From the NCBI RefSeq assembly GCF_021602025.1, contig NZ_BQHW01000006.1, forward strand, positions 1 through 64,000: 64,000 nt of DNA, given 5' to 3'. This document shows, piece after piece, positions 55,153-63,726 of the stretch. The notes below the pieces were generated by a model. That model was not told the DNA's origin. It searched no databases and saw only the letters and a program-made list of their open reading frames with translations. Positions within the stretch are counted from its first letter, which is position 1, and every line of letters starts with the position of its first letter. This DNA is from Pseudomonas ceruminis. Its GTDB lineage: Bacteria; Pseudomonadota; Gammaproteobacteria; Pseudomonadales; Pseudomonadaceae. Position numbers and translations under genes: made by a program.

Positions 55153-56043
55153 TCATTGCTGGCCGGCCGGCCCCGTCCGCACCAATTCCAGCCAGGCTTG
55201 GGCGGCGCGTGATAAATAGGCCCCGCGCCGCCAGATGAAGGCAATGTCCCACCGCAGGTAATCTGGCGCGCTCAAGGGCAGACGCACCACCCCGGGGCGT
55301 TCCAGTGCCCTGGCTACCACCTGTGGCAATAGCACCACGCCCTGGCCTGCCGCCACCAAGGCGACCAGAAAGTCCGCTTGGCCACTGCGGCCACCTTCCT
55401 TCGGGGTGAAACCCTGCTGCTGGCACGCCTTGAGCAACCGGTCATTGAGCACGAAGCTGCGTTGGTAAAGCAGAAAGGGGGTGGCGGCCAACTCGCCCAG
55501 AGCCACCTGCTGCTTGCCTGCCAGCTCATGCCCGGTGGGCAACATGGCGTCCAGAGGCTCATTGCAGAACGGCTGGTATTCGAACGCCGGGTCACTGGGC
55601 GTGAGGCTGCCGCCCAGCTCCAGTTCGCCGCTGTGCACAGCCTGCTCGACGCTGCGGCTGCCCCCCTCGAGCAACTGGATGGAAATGTTCGGGTGTCGCC
55701 GACGGTACTCGGCGAACAAACCGGCGAACAGGGCATCGCTACCCAGCATCGGCAAGCCCAGGCGCAGTTCACCACGCGCCATATAGCTGAGGTCGTCCAG
55801 TTCGCTGAGCAACGCTTGGCGTTGGCGCAGCAATGCTTCGCCCCGTTCCAGCACGATACGCCCCGCTGCGGTCAGGTGCAGGTGCGAAGCCTGGCGCTCG
55901 AGCAAGAGCTGGCCCACATCTTGCTCAAGCTGGGCGACCTGTTTGCTCACGGCAGACTGGCTGATGTGCAAGGTCTGCGCGGCCTGGGTGAAGCCCCCGC
56001 GGTGGACCACTTCGATGAAGCTGCGCAGCTGTTTGAATTCCAT
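55153..56043 (-). CDS. LysR-family regulator, CidR-like, divergent from cidAB
   Basis: The 296-residue protein starts MEFKQLRSFIEVVHRGGF (DNA-binding helix to about residue 60, ISQSAVSKQVAQLE) and has a standard effector domain. The start is at the ATG coded by CAT at 56041-56043; the 13 extra upstream codons lack LysR similarity. It faces cidA-like with about 96 nt between. In other bacteria CidR-type LysR proteins activate cidAB, so that role is inferred. Confidence 0.88.
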   Translation of the reverse strand: MEFKQLRSFIEVVHRGGFTQAAQTLHISQSAVSKQVAQLEQDVGQLLLERQASHLHLTAAGRIVLERGEALLRQRQALLSELDDLSYMARGELRLGLPMLGSDALFAGLFAEYRRRHPNISIQLLEGGSRSVEQAVHSGELELGGSLTPSDPAFEYQPFCNEPLDAMLPTGHELAGKQQVALGELAATPFLLYQRSFVLNDRLLKACQQQGFTPKEGGRSGQADFLVALVAAGQGVVLLPQVVARALERPGVVRLPLSAPDYLRWDIAFIWRRGAYLSRAAQAWLELVRTGPAGQQ

Positions 56044-56139
56044 GTTCACAATTCCATTATGGAATGGAGGCAAGTCTAACAATTCGCTTCTGGCCTAGGC
56101 AGCCCGCTCTTAAAATGAAGGCCTGTTGAGGACACCCCC

Positions 56140-56526
56140 ATGAAACCCGCGTTATTGAAAAAGCCCTTGCGCCTGCTCGTGGAGCTGGCGGTCTTGCTTG
56201 CATTGTTCTTGTTCGGCGGCCAGTTGGCCGACTGGCTCGGCTGGCCGATCCCCGGCGGCGTCATGGGCCTGGCGCTGCTGTTGCTGCTGTTCGCCTGCGG
56301 GGTGATCAAACCGGCTACGTTGCAATTGGGCGCCGGCTGGCTCATGGCCGAGATGCTGCTGTTCTTCATCCCGGCTTTGATGAGTCTGCTCGATTACGGC
56401 AGCCTGGTGCGCGACGAAGGCTGGCGCATCCTGTTGGTGATTGCCGTGAGCACACTGATGGTCATGGTGGTGACCGCCCTGACCGTGGAGCTGGTGTGCC
56501 GCTGGAGGCTGCGCCATGAGCCTTGA
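56140..56526 (+). CDS. cidA: CidA/LrgA holin-like protein
   Basis: The 128-residue protein has four TM helices and the family block GWPIPGGVMGLALLLLLFACG (about residues 46-66). CidA/LrgA proteins form membrane oligomers linked to murein hydrolase export, programmed lysis and pyruvate flux. The next gene, cidB-like, overlaps its end by 11 nt. CidA and LrgA names are not separated by the sequence. Confidence 0.9.
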   Translation: MKPALLKKPLRLLVELAVLLALFLFGGQLADWLGWPIPGGVMGLALLLLLFACGVIKPATLQLGAGWLMAEMLLFFIPALMSLLDYGSLVRDEGWRILLVIAVSTLMVMVVTALTVELVCRWRLRHEP

Positions 56527-57202
56527 ACCCATGCCCCTGTTCTGGCTGGCGCTGACGCTGTTGGCGTACCTGGGCAGCCGCTGGCTGTACCGGCGTACCG
56601 GGCGTTACCTGATGTCGCCGTTGATCCTGGTGCCCGCACTGTTGTTGGCAGTGGCAGTACCGTTGCACACCGCCTATGCCGAATACGCCCGCAACACACA
56701 TTGGCTGATGAGCGTGCTGGGCCCGGTCACCGTGGCGTTCGCGGTACCGATCTGGCAACAGCGCGCAATGCTGGCCCGGCACTGGCCGGCACTGTTGGTC
56801 GGAATGGTGGCCGGCAGTGCGGCCTCCATCGCCAGCTCCTGGGGGCTGGCTCATCTGCTGGCGCTGGATAACGCGATCAGCCTGTCGCTGGTGCCTCGTT
56901 CGATCACCACGCCGTTCGCCATGCCGCTGGCCCATGACTTGGGCGGGGTACCGGAGCTGACGGCAGTGTTCGTGATGTTCACCGGTGTGCTGGGCGCCAT
57001 GTTCGGGGGTGTGCTGCTGCGCTGGTTACCGTTGCGTACACCGCTGGCGCGCGGCGCGCTGTTCGGCGTTGGCGCGCATGGCGCGGGGGTCAGCCGTGCC
57101 CAGGAAGTGGGGCGCGAAGAAGGCTCGGTTGCCGGTCTGGTCATGGTCCTCACCGGCTTGCTCAACCTGTTCGCCGCCCCCCTGCTGACGCGGGTACTGT
57201 GA
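56516..57202 (+). CDS. cidB: CidB/LrgB-family membrane protein
   Basis: The 228-residue protein has about six to seven TM helices. It matches LrgB: LGPVTVAFAVPIWQQRAML, SLVPRSITTPFAMPLAHDLGG and VGAHGAGVSRAQEVG are the family hallmarks. It overlaps the preceding cidA-like gene and works with it. E. coli and plant relatives are transporters of glycolate or pyruvate, so transport is an alternative role. Confidence 0.92.
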   Translation: MSLEPMPLFWLALTLLAYLGSRWLYRRTGRYLMSPLILVPALLLAVAVPLHTAYAEYARNTHWLMSVLGPVTVAFAVPIWQQRAMLARHWPALLVGMVAGSAASIASSWGLAHLLALDNAISLSLVPRSITTPFAMPLAHDLGGVPELTAVFVMFTGVLGAMFGGVLLRWLPLRTPLARGALFGVGAHGAGVSRAQEVGREEGSVAGLVMVLTGLLNLFAAPLLTRVL

Positions 57203-57378
57203 CCGTTCGTGCCACTGACTCGCTCGGTCATCAAGCTGGCTGGCAACGCAAGTTTCACCGGTTTGGGTGCTGACTAGACTCAGCCTCGACATAGAGAGCA
57301 CATGTAAGTGCCGAGGTGACATGCAATGACCGCAGCCTTGCCCTATACCCTCAACCGTTATTCACCGGGACGATTCTG

Positions 57379-58284
57379 ATGCCTTTGGCCGAGATACCAT
57401 TGTGCGTCTGGCGTACCCGGGCTCAGAGTTTTTCATTCCGGGGCCAGAGCATCCGCTACTGGACCGCAGGGCAAGGAGAGCCCCTGCTGCTGTTGCATGG
57501 ATTCCCCACCGCCAGTTGGGATTGGCACTACCTGTGGGCGCCGCTGGCCCAGCGTTTCCGGGTCATCGCCTGCGACATGCTGGGCTTTGGTGATTCGGCC
57601 AAGCCGCTCAACCACGCTTACAACCTGATGGAGCAAGCCGACCTGCAACAGGCGTTGCTTGCCCACCTCAAGGTCGACCAGCCCGTGCACCTGCTGTCGC
57701 ACGACTACGGCGGCAGCGTGGCGCAGGAGTTGCTGTGCCGGCACCACGAAGACCGTGCATCGCTCGCCAGTTGTGTGTTCCTCAACAGCGGCTTGTTCCC
57801 CGAAAGTTGCCATGTGCTGCTAATCCAGAAACTGCTGCTCAGCCGCCTGGGGTGGCTGGTGGCGCGCTCGTTCGGGCGCGACGACCTGGTGCGCAATGTC
57901 ACCCACGTCTACGGGCCCTGCACCCATCCCAGTGAAAGCGCGCTGGATGACTGCTGGAGCTTGATCGCTGCCAATGGCGGCACCCGCATCCTGCACAAGC
58001 TGGTCGGTTTCGTGACTGAGCGCAGGATGCACCGCGAGCGTTGGGTAGGCGCCCTGCAACGCGAAGGCGTGCCCCTGCGCTTCATCAATGGGACCGTCGA
58101 CCCGCTGTCTGGTGCGCGCATGGTAGAGCGCTATCGGCAGTTGGTGCCCAACCCGGATACCGTGCAACTGCAAGGCATTGGCCATTACCCGCATACCGAA
58201 GCGCCGGTACAGGTACTGCGTCATTACCTGGCCTTTCGCGAACACTTGCTGAGTTACCTGCCGCAGAAAGTCGCCTGGTCCTGA
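57379..58284 (+). CDS. Alpha/beta hydrolase with Asp nucleophile (haloalkane dehalogenase/epoxide hydrolase-like)
   Basis: The 301-residue protein has HGFPTASWDWHYLW (oxyanion), the nucleophile elbow SHDYGGS where Asp replaces Ser, and a C-terminal GIGHYPHTE with the likely His. Asp as nucleophile fits haloalkane dehalogenases or epoxide hydrolases rather than esterases. The ATG at 57379 is used because a GGGA lies 8 nt before it; an earlier ATG at 57316 is less likely. It is followed at 110 nt by an SDR gene. The substrate is unknown. Confidence 0.82.
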   Translation: MPLAEIPLCVWRTRAQSFSFRGQSIRYWTAGQGEPLLLLHGFPTASWDWHYLWAPLAQRFRVIACDMLGFGDSAKPLNHAYNLMEQADLQQALLAHLKVDQPVHLLSHDYGGSVAQELLCRHHEDRASLASCVFLNSGLFPESCHVLLIQKLLLSRLGWLVARSFGRDDLVRNVTHVYGPCTHPSESALDDCWSLIAANGGTRILHKLVGFVTERRMHRERWVGALQREGVPLRFINGTVDPLSGARMVERYRQLVPNPDTVQLQGIGHYPHTEAPVQVLRHYLAFREHLLSYLPQKVAWS

Positions 58285-58394
58285 CCTGGCTGGCATCTTC
58301 CTGGTTTATTGCCTGGCATTCAGCCTGGGCGAGCTTGATTGTCCGCTGGCAGGGGCTGGCGGACACTCGAGCGTGTCCAACCTGAGCGGGAGCC

Positions 58395-59315
58395 ATGAGC
58401 ATGAGCGAGCCGGTACGTCTGCAAGACCGTGTGGTGATTGTCACAGGGGCCGGTGGCGGCCTGGGGCGCGCCCATGCGCTGCTGTTTGCCGCCCGGGGCG
58501 CCAAGGTGGTGGTCAATGACCTCGGAGGGTCGACCCACGGCGAAGGTGCCAGCGCTTCGGCAGCCGATCGGGTGGTGGCCCAGATTCGTGCCGCTGGGGG
58601 GGCGGCAGTGGCCAGCCATGATTCGGTCAGCGACGGCGCGCGCATCGTCGAACAGGCCATGGACAGTTTTGGCCGGGTCGATGTGTTGGTGAACAACGCC
58701 GGCATCCTGCGCGACAAGACATTCCACAAGATGGACGACAGCGACTGGGACCAGGTGTATCAGGTCCACGTCGAAGGTGCGTACAAGGTGACCCGTGCAG
58801 CCTGGCCGCATTTGCGCGAGCAGAACTGGGGCAGGGTGATCTTCACGGCCTCGACATCGGGCATCTATGGCAACTTCGGCCAGGCCAACTACGGCATGGC
58901 CAAGCTGGGGTTGTACGGTTTGACCCGTACCTTGGCCATCGAAGGGCGCAGGCATGGCGTGCTGGTCAATGCCATTGCGCCAACGGGTGGCACGCGCATG
59001 ACCGAGGGGCTGATTCCGCCACAGGTGTTCGAGCGTCTCAAGCCTGAACTGGTCAGCCCCTTGGTGGTGTACCTGGGCAGCGAGCAGTGCCAGGACAGCG
59101 GTCAATTGTTCGAGGTGGGTGGGGGCTGGATAGGCAAGGTGCGTTGGGAGCGCAGCCTCGGGGTGGGCTTCGACCCCCGTGAAGGGGTTACCCCGGAGCA
59201 GGTGGCCGACAGCTGGGCGCAGATCGGTGATTTTGCCGAGGCAGTGCATCCGCAAGACAGCTTGCAGGCGCTGCAGCAAATGATGGCGAACGTGCAGAGG
59301 TACCCGCTGGGGTGA
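58395..59315 (+). CDS. SDR-family 3-hydroxyacyl-CoA dehydrogenase-like
   Basis: The 306-residue short-chain dehydrogenase has TGAGGGLGRAHALLF (about residues 17-31) for NAD, NNAGILRDKTFHKMDD, and the active site Tyr and Lys in QANYGMAKLGLYG (about residues 172 and 176). Its closest class is the (3R)-hydroxyacyl-CoA dehydrogenase domain of peroxisomal multifunctional enzyme type 2. Such stand-alone forms act in fatty-acid or steroid side-chain breakdown. It is 110 nt after the hydrolase, but a shared pathway is only a guess. Confidence 0.87.
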   Translation: MSMSEPVRLQDRVVIVTGAGGGLGRAHALLFAARGAKVVVNDLGGSTHGEGASASAADRVVAQIRAAGGAAVASHDSVSDGARIVEQAMDSFGRVDVLVNNAGILRDKTFHKMDDSDWDQVYQVHVEGAYKVTRAAWPHLREQNWGRVIFTASTSGIYGNFGQANYGMAKLGLYGLTRTLAIEGRRHGVLVNAIAPTGGTRMTEGLIPPQVFERLKPELVSPLVVYLGSEQCQDSGQLFEVGGGWIGKVRWERSLGVGFDPREGVTPEQVADSWAQIGDFAEAVHPQDSLQALQQMMANVQRYPLG

Positions 59316-59587
59316 TTTTTTGTGGTCTGTGTTCGCCGGTTTGCGGGTCATACCGATACCAGAATGGTTCACCCATAAAAAAAGCCGCTGCAAACGCAGC
59401 GGCCAATCGAGACGTTAGATCAAGGAGCTTCAAAATCTACGTCGGTGAACCTCGCGGGCCTGAAAGGCGGGGGGTAGAGCCCTTCATGCCGGCCAGTGAG
59501 TTAAGAATAAGGGCTTGATCCGGTAGGAAAAATAGCCCCAACTGACATTCACCTTTACGTTTCGGGCAACAGTGCCGGGTTCACTCA
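59316..59587 (-). ncRNA. Candidate minus-strand sRNA or long hmgR 3' UTR
   Basis: No convincing CDS fills this 272-base interval. A strong minus-strand terminator lies at 59377-59405, about 183 nt beyond the hmgR stop. A transcript ending there could be a discrete sRNA (perhaps 100-150 nt) or the extended hmgR mRNA. No sRNA family was recognised and no good promoter was identified, so this is tentative. Confidence 0.35.
59377..59405 (-). terminator. Strong rho-independent terminator reading on the minus strand
   Basis: The minus strand shows GCCGCTGC-GTTT-GCAGCGGC followed by TTTTTTT. It is a perfect 8-bp stem with a tetraloop. The + strand SDR gene would not be served, because no T-run follows on that side. 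Confidence 0.85.
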
Positions 59588-60370
59588 TCAGGCTGTCGGC
59601 GAATAGCCCATGCGCCAGCTGGTGTCCTTCGCTGCTGCCAGCAAGCGCCGCGCCGCAGGGCCATGCTCATCGGCGTGGAAGATCGACGTCGGCCCTACAA
59701 CGGTCATCACTGCCGCGATCTGCCCCATGGCATTGAACACCGGCGCTGATAGCGCATCCACGCCCGGCATCAGCAACCCGTGCACATGGTGCAGCCCACG
59801 CTCGCGGATCCCGGCAAGCAATACCTCGTAGTCGCTGGCGCTGTGCTGCAGCGCGGCCAGTTCACGGTCGCGCAGGTCCACGGTCTCGCGCTCAGGCAAG
59901 TAGGCGGCGAATACCAGCCCGGTGGAGGAGCTGAGCAGCGGCAGCACCGAGCCGATCTGCGTCACTACCGTGACGGCACGGACCGCAGGCTCGATGCTCA
60001 CCACGGTTGCGCCCTGGTTACCCCACACGGCGATAAAGCAGCTTTCATTGAGTTCATCGCGCAGCTGCGACAGCGGCAGCGCTGCCACTTTCAGCACGTC
60101 GATGCTACCCAGCGCTGCCAGCCCCACCCGCAATGCTTCACGGCCAAGCCCGTAATGGTTGGTGGCGGCATCCTGCTCGGCAAAGCCACTGGCGATCAGC
60201 GCCTGCAGGTAACGGTGCACCTTGCTTGCCGGCATCTGCACGTGTTCTGCCAGGCGCGACAGCGGGGTGGACGGGGACAGCTCGGCAAGGGCCTTGAGAA
60301 TGTCGGTGCCGACTTCCGCCGAGCGGACCTTCTGTTTGCCGTTGTCGGTGGGGGAGCTGGCTTTGGCCAT
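59588..60370 (-). CDS. hmgR: HmgR, IclR-family repressor of the homogentisate operon
   Basis: The 260-residue protein has an IclR winged helix (about residues 20-80, TPLSRLAEHVQMPASKVHRYL) and a C-terminal effector domain (RGLHHVHGLLMPGVDALSAPV). In P. putida HmgR represses hmgABC and is released by homogentisate. It is divergent from hmgA, and the operator palindrome lies between. The start is the ATG with the product beginning MAKASSPTDN. Confidence 0.93.
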   Translation of the reverse strand: MAKASSPTDNGKQKVRSAEVGTDILKALAELSPSTPLSRLAEHVQMPASKVHRYLQALIASGFAEQDAATNHYGLGREALRVGLAALGSIDVLKVAALPLSQLRDELNESCFIAVWGNQGATVVSIEPAVRAVTVVTQIGSVLPLLSSSTGLVFAAYLPERETVDLRDRELAALQHSASDYEVLLAGIRERGLHHVHGLLMPGVDALSAPVFNAMGQIAAVMTVVGPTSIFHADEHGPAARRLLAAAKDTSWRMGYSPTA

Positions 60371-60432
60371 GGTTGGGCAACTTCCGAATGTGCAGGTCGC
60401 GCCTTTATAGCTTGACGCCTTGCAGGGAGCAA

Positions 60433-60449
60433 ATTACGTTATTCGTAAT
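60433..60449. promoter_or_regulatory. HmgR operator
   Basis: ATTACG-TTATT-CGTAAT is a perfect 17-bp inverted repeat in the hmgR-hmgA intergenic region, agreeing with the 17-bp palindrome reported for HmgR in P. putida. A further ATTACG half-site is at 60453-60458, 20 bp away, about two helical turns from the first. Confidence 0.85.
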
Positions 60450-60483
60450 CAGATTACGATAAAAACAAAATCCGGAGGCTTCG

Positions 60484-61785
60484 ATGAACCGCGACCCGTC
60501 CCCCGACCTTCACTACCTGAGCGGTTTCGGCAACGAATTCGCCAGTGAAGCATTGCCCGGCGCGCTGCCTGTCGGGCAGAACTCACCGCAGAAGGCCCCT
60601 TACGGGCTGTACGCCGAGCTACTGTCGGGTACGGCGTTCACCATGGCCCGCAGCGAACTGCGCCGTACCTGGTTGTATCGCATCCGCCCCTCGGCCTTGC
60701 ACCCGCGATTCGAGCGCCTGGCCCGTCAGCCGCTGACGGGGCCGCTGGGTGAGATCACCCCTAATCGCCTGCGCTGGAGCCCCCAACCGATCCCCAGCGA
60801 GCCAACCGATTTCATCGAGGGCTGGCGGCCGATGGTGGCTAACTCGGCGGCGCAAAAGCCGGCGGGGGTCAGCATCTACATCTACTGCGCCAATCGCTCC
60901 ATGGACCGGGTGTTCTTCAATGCCGACGGCGAGTTGCTGCTGGTGCCGGAGCAGGGCCGCCTGCGCATCGCCAGCGAACTGGGCGTGATGGAGGTCGAGC
61001 CGCTGGAGATTGCCGTGATACCCCGTGGCATGAAGTTTCGCGTCGAACTGCCCGAGGGCCACGCTCGCGGCTATATCGCCGAAAACCACGGCGCGCCACT
61101 GCGCCTGCCCGACCTGGGGCCGATCGGCAGCAACGGCCTGGCCAACCCGCGTGACTTCCTCACGCCCGTTGCGCACTACGAAGAGGCTGAAGGGCCGGTG
61201 CAACTGGTGCAGAAGTTCCTCGGCGAGCACTGGGCCTGCGAGCTGCAGCATTCGCCGTTGGACGTGGTTGCCTGGCACGGCAGCAACGTGCCCTACAAAT
61301 ACGACCTGCGCCGTTTCAACACCCTTGGCACGGTCAGCTTCGATCACCCCGACCCGTCGATTTTTACCGTGCTGACCTCGCCAACGAGCGTGCACGGCCT
61401 GGCCAACATGGACTTCGTGATTTTCCCACCGCGCTGGATGGTGGCCGAGAATACCTTCCGTCCGCCATGGTTCCACCGCAACCTGATGAACGAGTTCATG
61501 GGCCTGATCAGCGGTGCCTACGACGCCAAGGCCGAAGGTTTCCTGCCTGGCGGTGCGTCGTTGCACGGTGTGATGAGCGCCCACGGGCCTGATGCCGAGA
61601 CGTGCGAAAAGGCCATCGCCGCCGAGTTGGCGCCGCACAAGATCGACAACACCATGGCGTTCATGTTCGAGACCAGCCAGGTGCTGCGCCCGAGCAGCGA
61701 TGCCCTCGAAAGCCCGCAATTGCAGGCCGATTACGACAGTTGCTGGGCCACGCTGCCGAGCACCTTCAACCCGAACCGGAGATAA
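60484..61785 (+). CDS. hmgA: Homogentisate 1,2-dioxygenase HmgA
   Basis: HmgA (433 residues) opens the homogentisate ring to maleylacetoacetate with Fe(II). Iron-ligand blocks are [11 protein letters not shown] (His and Glu) and [12 protein letters not shown] (His), all intact. The N-terminal [19 protein letters not shown] is the family hallmark. CCGGAGG lies 5 nt upstream of the ATG. It is the first gene of the tyrosine/phenylalanine degradation operon, repressed by HmgR. Confidence 0.97.
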   Translation: MNRDPSPDLHYLSGFGNEFASEALPGALPVGQNSPQKAPYGLYAELLSGTAFTMARSELRRTWLYRIRPSALHPRFERLARQPLTGPLGEITPNRLRWSPQPIPSEPTDFIEGWRPMVANSAAQKPAGVSIYIYCANRSMDRVFFNADGELLLVPEQGRLRIASELGVMEVEPLEIAVIPRGMKFRVELPEGHARGYIAENHGAPLRLPDLGPIGSNGLANPRDFLTPVAHYEEAEGPVQLVQKFLGEHWACELQHSPLDVVAWHGSNVPYKYDLRRFNTLGTVSFDHPDPSIFTVLTSPTSVHGLANMDFVIFPPRWMVAENTFRPPWFHRNLMNEFMGLISGAYDAKAEGFLPGGASLHGVMSAHGPDAETCEKAIAAELAPHKIDNTMAFMFETSQVLRPSSDALESPQLQADYDSCWATLPSTFNPNRR

Positions 61786-61788
61786 CCC

Positions 61789-63081
61789 ATGAACCAGACC
61801 GCCATTGCCCGTAGTTGGGTAGAGCATGCCAATGGGCACCGCGACTTCCCGCTGCAGAACCTGCCGCTGGGCATCTTCAGCCGTCCGGGTGAAGCGCTGC
61901 GTTGTGGTGTGGCCATCGGTGATGCCATTCTCGACCTGGAGGCCGTGTTGGCCGCAGGCCTGTTCGATGGCCAGGCCAAGGCCGCCGTGCAGGCCACCCG
62001 TGGCGGGGCGCTGAACGCCTTCTTCGCGCTGGGTCGCAAGGCCCGCGTGGCCCTGCGCGAGCGGTTGCTGGTGCTGCTGGGTGAGCACAGCGAACACCAG
62101 GCCACGCTGGAGGCTGCGCTGTATCCGGCCAGTGACTGCCAGCTACACCTGCCCGCCAAGGTCGGTGATTACACCGACTTCTACGTGGGCATCGAACACG
62201 CCACCAACGTCGGCAAGCTGTTCCGCCCCGACAACCCCCTGCTCCCCAACTACAAGTATGTGCCGATCGGTTATCACGGCCGTGCTTCGACCTTGCGTCC
62301 TTCAGGTACCGATGTTCGCCGTCCCAAGGGCCAGACGCTGCCTGCAGGTCACAGCGAACCCAGCTTCGGCCCGTGTGCGCGGCTGGACTACGAGCTTGAG
62401 TTGGGCATCTGGATCGGCCAGGGCAACGAGATGGGGCAGGCCATTGCCATTGGCGAAGCCGAGCAGCACCTGGCAGGCCTGTGTTTGCTCAACGACTGGT
62501 CGGCGCGGGACATCCAGGCCTGGGAGTACCAGCCATTGGGCCCGTTCCTGTCGAAGAGTTTCATCACCACGCTTTCGCCTTGGGTGGTGACCGCCGAGGC
62601 ACTGGAGCCATTCCGCTGCGCGCAACCCGCGCGGCCGGCAGGTGACCCGCAGCCATTGCCGTACCTGCTGGACGCGCGTGACCAGGCCACTGGCGCGTTC
62701 GATATCGAGCTGGAAGTGTTGCTGCTCACCGAACGCATGCGTGAGCAAGGCCTGCCGCCCCACCGCCTGGCCCTGAGCAATACCTTGAACATGTACTGGA
62801 CCGTGGCGCAGTTGATCGCCCACCACAGCGTCAACGGCTGCCAGTTGCAGCCAGGCGACCTGTTCGGTAGTGGCACGCTGTCCGGCCCCACGCCTGACGC
62901 CTATGGCAGCCTGCTGGAAACCACTGTGGGCGGCAAACAGCCGGTGGAACTGGCCAGCGGCGAGGTGCGCACGTTCCTCGAGGACGGCGATGAGGTCATC
63001 CTGCGTGCCCGTTGCCAGCGAGAGGGGGTGGCGAGCATCGGCTTTGGTGAATGCCGCGGCAAGGTCGTTGCGGCCAACTGA
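61789..63081 (+). CDS. hmgB: Fumarylacetoacetase HmgB/FahA
   Basis: This 430-residue enzyme hydrolyses fumarylacetoacetate to fumarate and acetoacetate. Metal and substrate residues are in DYTDFYVGIEHATNVG (about residues 124-139), ELELGIWIGQGN (about 198-210) and NDWSARDIQAWEYQPLGPF (about 231-249). It starts 3 nt after hmgA, so translation is coupled. The symbol fahA is equivalent. Confidence 0.96.
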   Translation: MNQTAIARSWVEHANGHRDFPLQNLPLGIFSRPGEALRCGVAIGDAILDLEAVLAAGLFDGQAKAAVQATRGGALNAFFALGRKARVALRERLLVLLGEHSEHQATLEAALYPASDCQLHLPAKVGDYTDFYVGIEHATNVGKLFRPDNPLLPNYKYVPIGYHGRASTLRPSGTDVRRPKGQTLPAGHSEPSFGPCARLDYELELGIWIGQGNEMGQAIAIGEAEQHLAGLCLLNDWSARDIQAWEYQPLGPFLSKSFITTLSPWVVTAEALEPFRCAQPARPAGDPQPLPYLLDARDQATGAFDIELEVLLLTERMREQGLPPHRLALSNTLNMYWTVAQLIAHHSVNGCQLQPGDLFGSGTLSGPTPDAYGSLLETTVGGKQPVELASGEVRTFLEDGDEVILRARCQREGVASIGFGECRGKVVAAN

Positions 63082-63093
63082 GGGAGCAGCGCC

Positions 63094-63726
63094 ATGGACC
63101 TGTACACCTACTACCGTTCCACCTCCTCATACCGGGTGCGTATCGCCTTGGCGCTCAAGGGCCTGGAATACCAGGCCCTGCCGGTCAACCTGCTCCAAGG
63201 GGAGCAGCGCGGCAGCGCTTACGTCGCGGTGAATCCGCAAGGCCGCGTGCCGGCCTTGCGCACCGATGGCGGTCAGCTGCTGGTGCAGTCCCCGGCGATC
63301 ATCGAATACCTGGACGAGGTTTATCCACAGCCTGCGCTGTTGCCAGCGGGTGCCGAAGCGCGGGCCCAGGTCCGTGGCGTGGCGGCGATCATCGGTTGCG
63401 ATGTTCATCCGCTGCACAACGTCAGTGTGCTCAACCAACTGCGTCAGCTGGGCCATGACGAGGGGCAGGTCAACCAGTGGATTGCCCATTGGGTCGGCCA
63501 GGGCCTGGCGGCCGTGGAACAATTGATCGGTGAACGCGGCTACTGCTTTGGCGACGCGCCTGGGCTGGCGGATGTCTACCTGATACCGCAGCTGTATGCC
63601 GCCGAGCGTTTCAACCTCGACCTGGGCGGTTACCCGCGTATTCGTCGGGTTGCGGCGCTTGCCGCCGAGCACCCGGCCTTTGCCAAGGCGCATCCGTCGT
63701 GCCAGGTGGATACGCCGGCTCAGTGA
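63094..63726 (+). CDS. hmgC: Maleylacetoacetate isomerase HmgC/MaiA
   Basis: The 210-residue zeta-class glutathione transferase isomerises maleylacetoacetate to fumarylacetoacetate with glutathione. The N-terminal SSxxxR motif is visible as RSTSSYRVRIALALKGL (about residues 8-24), and the C-terminal domain ends with HPSCQVDTPAQ. It follows hmgB by 12 nt after GGGAGC, completing hmgABC. Its last codons overlap the convergent SirB1-type gene by 7 nt. Confidence 0.96.
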   Translation: MDLYTYYRSTSSYRVRIALALKGLEYQALPVNLLQGEQRGSAYVAVNPQGRVPALRTDGGQLLVQSPAIIEYLDEVYPQPALLPAGAEARAQVRGVAAIIGCDVHPLHNVSVLNQLRQLGHDEGQVNQWIAHWVGQGLAAVEQLIGERGYCFGDAPGLADVYLIPQLYAAERFNLDLGGYPRIRRVAALAAEHPAFAKAHPSCQVDTPAQ

